Below the pieces are notes generated by a model, which was given only the letters and a program-made list of their open reading frames with translations, was not told where the DNA came from and did no database searches. The position numbers and the translations under genes are program-made. Below, in pieces: positions 6,425 through 14,177 of a stretch of 18,918 nt of DNA. Source of the DNA: Urinicoccus sp. (GTDB taxonomy: Bacteria; Bacillota; Clostridia; Tissierellales; Peptoniphilaceae); the NCBI GenBank assembly GCA_029983435.1, contig JASBZN010000008.1, positions 1 through 18,918 on the forward strand. The letters run 5' to 3'. Each line of letters begins with the position of its first letter. Position 1 is the stretch's first letter.

Positions 6425-7815
6425 GTATCTTATCACTTTTGCCTGCTTTGGTAGCGATAGTGCTAGCTTTTGCAACACGTGATGCACTGTTCTCCCTTTT
6501 AGTAGGTGTCGTTATCGGTATTATTGTATTGGGTGAAAACCTAATTACGGGCTTTAGTGGACTTTTCCAAGAAGCGTTGGGGACGCCTGATTTCATCTGG
6601 GTTTTAATGATTGAAGTATTTATAGGAATCATGGTGGCCTTTTTCCAAAAGTCAGGGGCTATTAATGCTTTTTCAGAAATGATTGGGAAGTATAACCTGA
6701 AACGGCGAGGCGCACAAGTTCTAGCTTGGTTACTTGGGATTTTTATCTTCTTTAGTGACTACTTCAGTCCACTTTATGTTGGAACAGTCATGCGGGATGT
6801 GACAGATAAGGCGCGAGTTTCTAGAGAAAAACTGGCCTATATTTGTGACTCCACATCGGCACCTGTAATTAGTACGATTCCCTTCTCATCTTGGGCTATT
6901 TACTTAGGGGGGATTCTTGTTGGAATCGGACCTTTTGTGGATACGGATGTGGCCATGGATGCCATGATTCATATGGTGCCTTTTAACTTTTATGGATTAT
7001 TGAGTGTCGTGATGGTAGGCCTTATTACCCTGGGTATTCTTCCGGATTTTGGTCCGATGAAAGCTGCTGAAGAGCGGACCATTAAGACGGGAAAAGTTAT
7101 GAATGACGATGCAAACCCATTGTTAGGAAAGGAACTGGAAGGGATCAAACCGAATCCTGGAATTAAACCAAATTTAGTGGTTAACTTTTTCCTTCCTGCA
7201 GTTATTGTTATTTCAATTACCTTAGGAACGTATATAGCTTTTAAGTCGGCTTTAATTTTAGAAGCCTTTTTTGTAGCAGTGGGCTTTCAATTTGTCTGCA
7301 TAATAGTTCAAAAAATGGCTACGGTAACAGAACTCATGGAAGTAGCTGCAGAAGGGATTAAAAGTGTTTTAGGAGCGATTTTAATTTTATCCTTAGCTTA
7401 TGCTTTAAATGCCATTAGTGCGAAGTTAGGGACAGCTCAATATGTAGTATCCATTACAGAACAATGGATGACACCAGCGTTACTCTTATTCTTCGCCTTT
7501 GTCATCTCAGGATTTATTGCCTTTTTTACAGGGACCAGCTGGGGAACTTATGCAATTGTGACACCAATGATTATTCCTTTAGCCTTAAACGCATCCAATG
7601 GACAAATTGACACCATTGTCTATGCTTCCATTGCAGCGATTATGGGCGGAGGTGTGTTTGGTGACCACTGTTCTCCGTTGTCAGATACCACGATCTTATC
7701 ATCCTTGGCAGCGGGTTCAGACCATATCGACCACGTGAAGACCCAGTGGCCTTATGCCTTTACTGTGGCAGGAATTGCAGCGGTATTGTACGTAATTGTC
7801 GGAGTCACGTATTAA
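6409..7815 (+). CDS. NhaC-family Na+/H+ antiporter or organic-acid/amino-acid exchanger
   Basis: A 468-residue membrane protein with about 11-12 hydrophobic segments. It shows family signatures: FFSDYFSPLYVGTVMRDVTDKAR near 114-136, SAPVISTIPFSSWAIYLGG near 150-168, FFTGTSWGTYAIVTPM, and GDHCSPLSDTTILSSLAAG near 420-438. NhaC-type proteins exchange Na+ for H+; relatives such as MleN swap malate for lactate together with Na+ and H+, and others probably carry amino acids. The ATG has GAAAGGGG five bases upstream. It is the first gene of an operon with a dehydrogenase (16-base gap) and a racemase-like protein (10-base gap). That context favours movement of an amino acid or its product over simple sodium balance. 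The substrate is not determined. Confidence 0.88.
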   Translation: MEQTVGILSLLPALVAIVLAFATRDALFSLLVGVVIGIIVLGENLITGFSGLFQEALGTPDFIWVLMIEVFIGIMVAFFQKSGAINAFSEMIGKYNLKRRGAQVLAWLLGIFIFFSDYFSPLYVGTVMRDVTDKARVSREKLAYICDSTSAPVISTIPFSSWAIYLGGILVGIGPFVDTDVAMDAMIHMVPFNFYGLLSVVMVGLITLGILPDFGPMKAAEERTIKTGKVMNDDANPLLGKELEGIKPNPGIKPNLVVNFFLPAVIVISITLGTYIAFKSALILEAFFVAVGFQFVCIIVQKMATVTELMEVAAEGIKSVLGAILILSLAYALNAISAKLGTAQYVVSITEQWMTPALLLFFAFVISGFIAFFTGTSWGTYAIVTPMIIPLALNASNGQIDTIVYASIAAIMGGGVFGDHCSPLSDTTILSSLAAGSDHIDHVKTQWPYAFTVAGIAAVLYVIVGVTY

Positions 7816-7831
7816 AGAGAGGGAGGACATA

Positions 7832-8947
7832 ATGATTATTGGAATTGCAAGAGAAATTAAAAATAATGAGTATCGTGTGGCATGTCATCCTGATGGCGTA
7901 AAAGAACTGATATCCCATGGAAATGATGTTTTAGTAGAGAAAGATGCAGGCATGGGAAGCGGATATACAGACCAAGAATATATAGATGCAGGGGCGAAGA
8001 TAGTAGAGACAGCGAAAGAGCTTTATGAAAAGTCTGAGCTTATTTATAAGGTAAAAGAAATTCTTCCAGAAGAATATGATTATATGCGTCCAGGTTTAAT
8101 TGTATTTACTTATCTTCATTCTAATGCCCACCGAGAAGAGACGGATGTGTTACTGGATAAGAAAGTAACAGGAATTGCTTATGAAGATATTACAGATGAC
8201 TATGGAGAATTCCCCTTACTCAAACCCATGAGTATTATTGCAGGCAAAGGCGGGTTTATTGCTGGAGTAAAATTGATGGAGAGGATTAACGGTGGTCAGG
8301 GGCTTCTTCTTGCAGATGTTTCGGGAGTGAAAAAGCCTCATGTAACCGTTATTGGAGCTGGAAATTCAGGGATTGGAGCAGCCGAACTAGCCTTAGGTTG
8401 GGGATGTGATGTATCTATATTAGATATTGCTAGCAAAAGACTTGAAGAAACAAGAAATAATTTAAAGGGGTCAGAATGTCTGATTTCCAACCAAGCGAAT
8501 ATCACCATGTGCTTGAAAAAAACTGATTTACTCATTAATTGTATCTTATGGCCAAAGTGGAGAACAGATCATTTAATCGATCGAGAAATGTTATCTTTAA
8601 TGAAGAGAGGTTCTATTATTGTGGATGTAGCTTGTGATGACCACGGAGCCATTGAAACAACGCACTCTACAAGTCATGACGATCCTACCTATTGTGAAGA
8701 AGGGATTTTACATTATGCTGTAGATAATATCCCATCCACTTTTTCTAGAACAGCTACCATGACCCTAGTCAATGCAACCCTTCCTAAACTGATAGAAATT
8801 GGCAAACATGGCGTAAAAGGAGCCATGGAAAGAGACCCTCATCTCATGCGGGGATTGACTTGTTATGATGGTTTGTTGACGTTAGAAGAAACAGGATTAA
8901 AACAAAATAGAGAGTATGTAAGTCCAGAAGAGGCTCTTGGCCTATAA
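7832..8947 (+). CDS. ald: Alanine-dehydrogenase-family enzyme with a divergent pocket
   Basis: A 371-residue cytoplasmic enzyme, the usual Ald length. Alanine dehydrogenase interconverts L-alanine with pyruvate, ammonia and NADH. The Ald catalytic residues are in place: Arg15, Lys75, His96 and an Asp at 269/270 (VDVACDDHG). The NAD site is VIGAGNSG with Asp198 after the second strand (ILDIA), fitting NAD rather than NADP. Several stretches nearly invariant in Ald differ: AGRM is AGKG (~137-140), IPGAKAP is WPKWRTD (~240-246), IDQGG is CDDHG (~268-272) and MPGAVPRTST is IPSTFSRTAT (~300-309). The substrate may therefore not be alanine. Start ATG 7832 has GAGGGAGG upstream; a TTG at 7796 would lie inside the antiporter gene. 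It is second in the operon. Confidence 0.8.
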   Translation: MIIGIAREIKNNEYRVACHPDGVKELISHGNDVLVEKDAGMGSGYTDQEYIDAGAKIVETAKELYEKSELIYKVKEILPEEYDYMRPGLIVFTYLHSNAHREETDVLLDKKVTGIAYEDITDDYGEFPLLKPMSIIAGKGGFIAGVKLMERINGGQGLLLADVSGVKKPHVTVIGAGNSGIGAAELALGWGCDVSILDIASKRLEETRNNLKGSECLISNQANITMCLKKTDLLINCILWPKWRTDHLIDREMLSLMKRGSIIVDVACDDHGAIETTHSTSHDDPTYCEEGILHYAVDNIPSTFSRTATMTLVNATLPKLIEIGKHGVKGAMERDPHLMRGLTCYDGLLTLEETGLKQNREYVSPEEALGL

Positions 8948-8957
8948 AGGAGATAGT

Positions 8958-9680
8958 ATGGATGAAAAAATAAAAAATTCCCTAGTAGTATTTGCCTGGG
9001 AAGAAGGAAAAGTATCCCTCCCCTTAAGACAATTGGAAGAATTACCTGGGAATAGTACCAATCCAAAGAGCTATGACTATCCTGTTATTTTTCAGCGTAT
9101 TGAGGGAGCTACTTGGGAGACGGTTGTGGAAAACCCAGACCCAAGAGTTCTGAAGAATATGATCCGAGAAGCAAAATATTACAGCGACCAGGGTGCTGGT
9201 GCAATTTTAACTAGTTGTGGATTTAATGCCATCTACCAGAAGAAAATAGCTCAAGAGATTGACATTCCTTTCTATTCCTCTAGTTTGTTGCAGATTTCAT
9301 TTATCCAGGCAGTGTTTGGAGAAGAGAGAGAAATTATCGTCATTACAGCAAATAAGGATAGCCTTTCGAAAGAACATTTTGCGGAGACGGGAACAAAAGA
9401 CCTATCGAATGTTACGATTTATGGCATGATGGAAGAATGTCAAGAATGGCAAAACATTAATAGTTTTGAAAGAAAAATGGATTTAGATAAACTTAGAGAA
9501 GAAATTGTCCATTTTTCTAGGAGGATTTCAAAAAGACATGTAAAGCCAGGAGCAATATTGCTAGAGTGTACGGATCTTCCACCTTTTGCTAAGATTTTTA
9601 AGGAAGAAACTGGTTTACCAGTGTTTGATTATATGACTTTAGCGAATTATGCCCAAAGTACTATAAATATAAAAAAATAA
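8958..9680 (+). CDS. Aspartate/glutamate-racemase-family protein
   Basis: A 240-residue protein of the Asp/Glu/hydantoin racemase superfamily, whose members use two cysteines to move a proton on and off the alpha carbon, or act as related decarboxylases or isomerases. Cys87 lies in AILTSCGFN and Cys204 in LLECTDLPPF, the expected places in the two lobes, so both acid-base residues appear present. Start ATG 8958 follows AAAGGAGATAGT, ten bases after the dehydrogenase stop; a TTG at 8937 is less likely. It is the last gene of the antiporter operon, with a terminator immediately after. A natural reading is that it makes the L form of a D-amino acid for the dehydrogenase, but this is inference. 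Confidence 0.78.
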   Translation: MDEKIKNSLVVFAWEEGKVSLPLRQLEELPGNSTNPKSYDYPVIFQRIEGATWETVVENPDPRVLKNMIREAKYYSDQGAGAILTSCGFNAIYQKKIAQEIDIPFYSSSLLQISFIQAVFGEEREIIVITANKDSLSKEHFAETGTKDLSNVTIYGMMEECQEWQNINSFERKMDLDKLREEIVHFSRRISKRHVKPGAILLECTDLPPFAKIFKEETGLPVFDYMTLANYAQSTINIKK

Positions 9681-9690
9681 AAATAAGGTT

Positions 9691-9725
9691 AAAAAGGGTG
9701 GCGAAAAAAATTTGCCACTCTTTTT
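9691..9725 (+). terminator. Terminator of the antiporter-dehydrogenase-racemase operon
   Basis: A 12-bp stem with one G-U pair (9691-9702 with 9714-9725) and an 11-base A-rich loop ends in a T-run. It starts ten bases after the racemase stop codon. Confidence 0.85.
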
Positions 9726-9726
9726 A

Positions 9727-9917
9727 ATTCTATAGAAAAAGATTGCTAGAAAAGCAAGTCTTCTTATCGTAATAAGTTTTTATTTTTACCAATAAGTTTC
9801 TTAAGATACATTAAGAAGCTTATTTTTTATTTACATTAAAACTTTACTTTACTTAGAAAAAGCCCCTTTATTTTGGATGGAAGGGCGTTAAAAGCCTGAA
9901 ATATAGGGGTTTAATAT
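9727..9917. other. Gene-free stretch with further hairpins upstream of pstS
   Basis: No credible gene is seen here. It holds a small hairpin TTGCT/AGCAA (~9743-9755) and a larger T-tailed hairpin (9791-9804 with 9811-9824, one G-U pair) that looks like a second terminator. A copy of AATAAGTTT at 9771 could compete with 9791 for the same partner arm. TTTACA at 9830 and TTTACT at 9843 and 9848 may be extra PhoP half-sites. Confidence 0.5.
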
Positions 9918-9973
9918 TTTACAAAATCTTTACATACAACCGGTGTTTATCTTTACATAAGACCCAGTACAAT
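9918..9973 (+). promoter_or_regulatory. Pho-box promoter of the pst operon
   Basis: Three exact TTTACA repeats start at 9918, 9929 and 9952. The first two are 11 bases apart, the helical repeat seen in Bacillus PhoP boxes (consensus TTAACA-like). A -10 box TACAAT lies at 9968-9973 with no usable -35 (GTTTAT at 9945-9950), as expected where PhoP must recruit polymerase. The repeats span about -62 to -23 from the predicted start near 9980. The order fits phosphate-starvation activation. Confidence 0.7.
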
Positions 9974-10011
9974 AGGCATATAGTAATTAAGTTTGAAAGG
10001 AGAAAGTACGA

Positions 10012-10929
10012 ATGAAGAAAAGAATTTCTGCAATGATTTTAGCTTTAACCATGCTTTTGGTTGCATGTGGAGGAGCTAACAACGGAACAAACAATACAGG
10101 AAACAAGGAAGGGGAAAATGCTGCAAACAATAATACAGAAGCAGCTGCTTCCAGTCTAGAAGGATCCATTACTTCTGCAGGGTCTTCTGCTCTTTTACCT
10201 TTAGTTGAAGATGCAGCAAAATCCTTCCAAGAAGAAAACGACAAAGTATCCATCAGTGTAAGTGGTGGAGGTTCTGGTGCTGGTTTAAAACAAGTTTCTG
10301 AAGGCGCTATTGACATTGGAAACAGTGACGTTTTCGCTGAAGAAAAATTAGACGAAGCACAAGCAAAAGAATTAGTAGACCATAAAGTTTGTGTTATTAC
10401 CATGGCACCAGTTATCAACAAAGCGGTTGCTGAAAAAGTAACTGACTTAACACAAGACCAAATGATTGGTTTATTTACAGGAAAAATTAAAAACTGGAGC
10501 GAAGTTGGCGGACCAGACGAAAAAGTTATTCCAATTTCTAGACCTTCTACAAGTGGAACTCGTGCTCTTTTTGAAAAATATGCTTTAAAAGGAGAAAAAC
10601 AAATTGACGGTTCTTTAGAAACAGATGACTCTGGTACATTACTTCAAACGGTAGCAGATACTCCAGGAGCTATCGGATATCTTGCACTTTCTTATTTAAC
10701 AGAAGAAAACCCAGATGTTAAAACTGTTAAAATGGACGGCGTAGAACCTACTTTAGAAAACACTTACAACGGAAAGTATCCAGTTTGGGGCTATGAACAC
10801 ATGTATACAAAAGGTGAACCAAACGAATTAGCAAAAGCATTCTTAGACTATATCATGGGCGATAAATACGGCGAAAAAGCTGAAAAAATGGGCTATGGCG
10901 TAGCCTCTAAGATGAAAGTTGAACGCTAA
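10012..10929 (+). CDS. pstS: Phosphate-binding lipoprotein PstS
   Basis: A 305-residue surface lipoprotein that binds phosphate and delivers it to PstCA. The N-terminus is a lipoprotein signal peptide with lipobox LVAC, so Cys19 would be lipidated. An Asn/Glu/Ala-rich linker (20-50) follows, then the binding domain. Phosphate-contacting loops of the family are visible: ITSAGSSALLP (53-63), SVSGGGSGAG (82-91), IGNSDVF (102-108) and SRPSTSGTR (176-184). The start has AAAGGAG nine bases upstream. It is the first gene behind the Pho-box promoter and should be the most highly expressed of the operon under phosphate starvation. An antisense open frame lies opposite its 5' half but has no supporting features. 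Confidence 0.95.
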   Translation: MKKRISAMILALTMLLVACGGANNGTNNTGNKEGENAANNNTEAAASSLEGSITSAGSSALLPLVEDAAKSFQEENDKVSISVSGGGSGAGLKQVSEGAIDIGNSDVFAEEKLDEAQAKELVDHKVCVITMAPVINKAVAEKVTDLTQDQMIGLFTGKIKNWSEVGGPDEKVIPISRPSTSGTRALFEKYALKGEKQIDGSLETDDSGTLLQTVADTPGAIGYLALSYLTEENPDVKTVKMDGVEPTLENTYNGKYPVWGYEHMYTKGEPNELAKAFLDYIMGDKYGEKAEKMGYGVASKMKVER

Positions 10930-10936
10930 GAATAAG

Positions 10937-11878
10937 ATGACTGCTTATCAAAATACGGAAACAAAAGTTTCTGCTATTGAAAAAAAGCAAAATAAGCGTC
11001 TAAGTGACAAGGCTCTCCGAGGTGCAATAACGTGCCTCGGTGTTGCTGTTGTAGGGCTAATGATCCTCATTACTCTCTTTTTAGCTTTTCGTGGAGTTGA
11101 GTTATTTACTCAATACCACCACTCTTTAAGTGAGTTCTTGTTTTCCTCTGAATGGGCGCCCAACGATTCAATGGAAGGCGGAGGAAAAATTGGCTCGGCC
11201 GTTTATTTTGTCGGATCGCTGTTAACTTGTGGTCTTGCTCTTTTAATTGCAGCACCATTTTCTATTACCGTTTCTGTTTTTATTTCGGAATTAATTCCAA
11301 ATAAAACCAAGGCATTTTTCCAAATGCTAGTGGAAATTTTAGCAGGGGTTCCCTCTATTATTTATGGATGGATGGGTCTTACGATTTTAGTCCCTTGGTT
11401 AAAAAATATAACAGGAAGACCCCATGGATTTTCTGTTTTAGCAGGAGCTTTGGTTTTGGCACTAATGGTTTTACCTACCATGATCACCCTCTGTAAAGAT
11501 AGCTACCGGAGTGTTCCTCAAAGTCAACGTTTAGCTGCTTATGGTTTGGGAGCAACCAAGTTCCAAATGATTAAAGATGTTATTTTACCTACGGCTAAAA
11601 CAGGGATATTTACAGCTTTTATTTTAGGGCTTTCTCGGGCTTTTGGGGAAGCCTTGGCTGTAGCCATGGTTATTGGGAAGACCAGAGCCTTCCCAGCAGA
11701 TTTGCTTTCTCCAACAACAAACCTCACCTCAGCCATTGCCTCTGATATGGGAGGTGCCATGGAAGGTGGAGAATACAACGCAGCCCTATGGTCCATGGCA
11801 CTTAGTCTTTTTATTATCTCCCTGATTTTTGTCTTTATCATTGGGAAAATAGGAAAACGAGGTGTTGAAAATGACTAG
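10937..11878 (+). CDS. pstC: Phosphate ABC transporter permease PstC
   Basis: A 313-residue inner-membrane permease that, with PstA, forms the phosphate channel. A charged cytoplasmic N-terminus of ~30 residues is followed by about six helices. The loop contacting the ATPase is clear (AAYGLGATKFQMIKDVILP, then LGLSRAFGEALAVAMVIG), as is the PstC stretch EILAGVPSIIYGWMGL. The start is uncertain: ATG 10937 lies seven bases after the pstS stop, while an in-frame TTG at 10919 overlaps pstS. Neither has a good ribosome site, so translation may depend on ribosomes finishing pstS. It overlaps pstA by eight bases. Confidence 0.92.
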   Translation: MTAYQNTETKVSAIEKKQNKRLSDKALRGAITCLGVAVVGLMILITLFLAFRGVELFTQYHHSLSEFLFSSEWAPNDSMEGGGKIGSAVYFVGSLLTCGLALLIAAPFSITVSVFISELIPNKTKAFFQMLVEILAGVPSIIYGWMGLTILVPWLKNITGRPHGFSVLAGALVLALMVLPTMITLCKDSYRSVPQSQRLAAYGLGATKFQMIKDVILPTAKTGIFTAFILGLSRAFGEALAVAMVIGKTRAFPADLLSPTTNLTSAIASDMGGAMEGGEYNAALWSMALSLFIISLIFVFIIGKIGKRGVEND

Positions 11879-12776
11879 TAATCAAGTGAATTTACAAAAT
11901 ATAGCAAATGCTAAGAAAAAAGATAAGCTGGCTAGGACCCTTGTTTCTATTTTAGCTGTTTTATTTTTTGCAGTGGTAGGGTTTTTTGTTTTTTCTGTTA
12001 TCTTCCGTGGAGTTCGGGACTTTGATGTCAGTTATTTTGGTGGTCGAAGAGGCTTATTAGGTGTTTTGTGGAATACGATCTACCTAACAATTCTATCCCT
12101 TTTGGTTTCCGTACCCCTAGGTTTGGCAACAGGAATTTACTTGTCCTATTATTCTAACGGCAAGTCAGGTTTAAATACTGCTTTAAGAGCAGGACTAAGG
12201 ACCTTATCAGGACTTCCTTCAATTGTTGTAGGCCTGTTTGGTTACCTTGCTTTTGTTCTCTTTACAGGAACCCAATGGTCTCTCTGGGCAGGTGCTTTAA
12301 CCGTATCTATTTTGAATATTCCCTTAATGGCAACTAGTACAGAAGAAGCCTTAGATGAAATTGACTCCTCCATTTACTTTGGAAGTATGGCCCTTGGAGC
12401 AACTCGGGAACAAACATTAATTCATGTTCTCCTACCCCAGTGTTTGCACCGTCTAGTGACAGGGGTTGTACTTTCCGCTGGGAGGGTCGTTGCAGAAGCA
12501 GCAGCCTTAATGTATACGGCGGGTTCTACCTCGGACATTGCTTTTTCAGGAGTGGATATTCATTCTCCTCTGAATGCCTTTAACCCCAACCGTCCAGGCA
12601 AAACCTTGGCTCTTCACATTTGGGGTGCCAGAACCCAAGCCCATCATCCGACGGCTTCTCAAGAAGCCAACGTAGCATCTGCACTATTGTTGATTTTAGT
12701 TGTAGCCATTACCTTAACGGCTTATTTTGTAAAAATACATTGGAGTAAAAAATTAGAAGGAGGGACAAACGAGTGA
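11871..12776 (+). CDS. pstA: Phosphate ABC transporter permease PstA
   Basis: A 301-residue permease, partner of PstC. Helices begin at about residues 24, 64, 103, 136, 196 and 274. The ATPase-contact loop is SMALGATREQTLIHVLLPQ, followed by VVLSAGRVVAEAAALMYTAG, and the PstA-specific GLRTLSGLPSIVVGLFGYLAF is present. The extracellular segment near residues 230-265 (NPNRPGKTLALHIW) is typical of PstA. ATG 11871 is chosen because CGAGGTG lies six bases before it; GTG 11862 is a weaker option. The start overlaps the end of pstC, and the stop shares GTGA with the pstB start, so the three genes are translationally coupled. Confidence 0.93.
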   Translation: MTSNQVNLQNIANAKKKDKLARTLVSILAVLFFAVVGFFVFSVIFRGVRDFDVSYFGGRRGLLGVLWNTIYLTILSLLVSVPLGLATGIYLSYYSNGKSGLNTALRAGLRTLSGLPSIVVGLFGYLAFVLFTGTQWSLWAGALTVSILNIPLMATSTEEALDEIDSSIYFGSMALGATREQTLIHVLLPQCLHRLVTGVVLSAGRVVAEAAALMYTAGSTSDIAFSGVDIHSPLNAFNPNRPGKTLALHIWGARTQAHHPTASQEANVASALLLILVVAITLTAYFVKIHWSKKLEGGTNE

Positions 12777-13519
12777 AATTTAGAGTGCGAGATGTTGACC
12801 TCTATTATGGAAGCAATCAAGCCTTAAAAAAGATAAATATGGACATTGAAGAAAAAGAAGTGACGGCTCTTATTGGGCCATCAGGTTGTGGTAAATCAAC
12901 TTTCTTAAAGATTTTAAACCGACTTCATGATCTGAACCCTAACGTCCATATTGATGGGGATGTCCAATTAGACGACAAGGACATCTTTGCCGAAATGGAC
13001 CCAATTGAAGTAAGAAGAAGGGTAGGGATGGTATTCCAATCACCAAACCCCTTTGCCAAGAGTATCTATAACAACGTGGCCTATGGCCTTCGTTTGGCAG
13101 GAATCAAAAATAAAGGGGAATTGGATGACCGGGTAAAAAAAGCCCTGGAAGATGCTGCCCTGTGGGATGAAGTCAAAGATCGGTTAAATTCCTCTGCAAT
13201 GGGGATGTCTGGCGGTCAACAACAAAGACTTTGCATTGCTAGAGCCTTGGCTCCAGGACCAGAAGTTCTTTTGATGGATGAACCGACTTCTGCTTTGGAC
13301 CCTATTTCTACAAGTAAAATTGAAGAATTATGTCATAGCTTGAAACAACACTACACCATTGTTATTGTAACCCACAATATGCAACAAGCTCTTCGGGTTA
13401 GCGACAAGACTGCCTTCTTTCTTTTAGGAGAAGTAATTGAAATGAATGAAACACAAGAACTCTTCTCCAACCCCAAAGAAGCACAAACATCTAAATATAT
13501 TACAGGGAGGTTCGGTTAA
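12773..13519 (+). CDS. pstB: Phosphate ABC transporter ATPase PstB
   Basis: A 248-residue cytoplasmic ATPase that drives phosphate import. Walker A is GPSGCGKST (35-43), the Q-loop is FQSPNPFAKS, the signature is MSGGQQQRLCIARAL (from 145), Walker B is VLLMDEPTSALDP (Asp169, Glu170), and the switch His is in VTHNMQQA. The PstB hallmark FLKILNRLHDL follows Walker A. The start is GTG, overlapping the pstA stop codon, with AAGGAGGG eight bases upstream. Length is as expected (~250). PhoU follows after four bases. Confidence 0.96.
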   Translation: MKFRVRDVDLYYGSNQALKKINMDIEEKEVTALIGPSGCGKSTFLKILNRLHDLNPNVHIDGDVQLDDKDIFAEMDPIEVRRRVGMVFQSPNPFAKSIYNNVAYGLRLAGIKNKGELDDRVKKALEDAALWDEVKDRLNSSAMGMSGGQQQRLCIARALAPGPEVLLMDEPTSALDPISTSKIEELCHSLKQHYTIVIVTHNMQQALRVSDKTAFFLLGEVIEMNETQELFSNPKEAQTSKYITGRFG

Positions 13520-13523
13520 GTTG

Positions 13524-14129
13524 ATGCGCGAAAGATTCATCGACGATTTAAATCGTTTAGAAACCTTAAATTTTGATATGTTTCGTTTAGGAGAACAATC
13601 CCTAAAACTTATTTATCGGTTTTTGTCAGAAAAAGACCGGAGCCTATCCAGCCAGATATCAGAGATTGAAGGGGCTATGGACGAAAAAAAGAAGCAAGTG
13701 GAAAGTTTAGCGGTGTCTTTGATTTTAAGAGAACAACCAGTAGCTCAGGATTTGGCTTTAATTTCTACGTCTATGGGCGTGGTTATTGATTTGGAAAGAA
13801 TTAGTGATCAGGCACGGGACATTGCCTTTATTATGGAACATCCAGGACAATTGGAAAGCGACAAGTTGGCTACCCTGGTGGATATGTCTAAACATGCGTA
13901 TGAGATGTTTCGTTTGGCTCGTCGTGGATTTGTGGAAAAAACCAAGTGCCTAGACATTTTAGATGAAATGGATGACGATATGGATCAAGGCTTTGACCAA
14001 TTAAAAAACCTTTTACAAAAAGATCCTGAAGCTCGTGATTTGGACTTACTTTTAGTCGCAAAATATTTAGAAAGAATTGGCGACCATTGTGTCAATATTG
14101 GGAATTGGGTGGATACATCCTTGGCCTAA
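13524..14129 (+). CDS. phoU: Phosphate signalling regulator PhoU
   Basis: A 201-residue all-helical cytoplasmic protein of two tandem three-helix bundles. PhoU links the Pst transporter to PhoR and keeps the kinase quiet when phosphate is plentiful. Metal-binding repeats are visible once per bundle: DLERISDQARDIA (89-101) and YLERIGDHCVNIGNW (181-195). It is somewhat short for the family (~215-220). The frame is open upstream to 13446 inside pstB, but ATG 13524 (or the adjacent TTG 13521) follows GGGAGG and gives the normal N-terminus MRERFIDDL. It closes the pst part of the block; phoP begins 48 bases later. Confidence 0.92.
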   Translation: MRERFIDDLNRLETLNFDMFRLGEQSLKLIYRFLSEKDRSLSSQISEIEGAMDEKKKQVESLAVSLILREQPVAQDLALISTSMGVVIDLERISDQARDIAFIMEHPGQLESDKLATLVDMSKHAYEMFRLARRGFVEKTKCLDILDEMDDDMDQGFDQLKNLLQKDPEARDLDLLLVAKYLERIGDHCVNIGNWVDTSLA

Positions 14130-14143
14130 GATAGAGACTTTTG

Positions 14144-14152
14144 TGCTATAAT
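14144..14152 (+). promoter_or_regulatory. Extended -10 promoter before phoP
   Basis: TGC followed by a perfect TATAAT (14147-14152) forms an extended -10 element in the 48-base gap after phoU. No -35 is seen at 17 bases; TTGGCC (14121) is 20 bases away. It would give phoPR a basal supply independent of the Pho-box promoter. Confidence 0.55.
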
Positions 14153-14177
14153 ATTAGATAGAAACCGAGGTGATCCA

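Noticed and set aside
6342..6632. 96-residue minus-strand frame over the antiporter start
   Set aside because: Compositional shadow of a membrane-protein gene; no ribosome site.
9987..10421. 144-residue open frame opposite pstS
   Set aside because: It mirrors pstS codons, has low-complexity Ala/Ser/Pro runs and no ribosome site or promoter.
11539..11841. 100-residue open frame opposite pstC
   Set aside because: A shadow of a conserved permease gene, with no start signal or domain.
13446..13523. 26-residue N-terminal extension of PhoU
   Set aside because: It lies entirely within pstB in another frame; a good ribosome site precedes 13521/13524.
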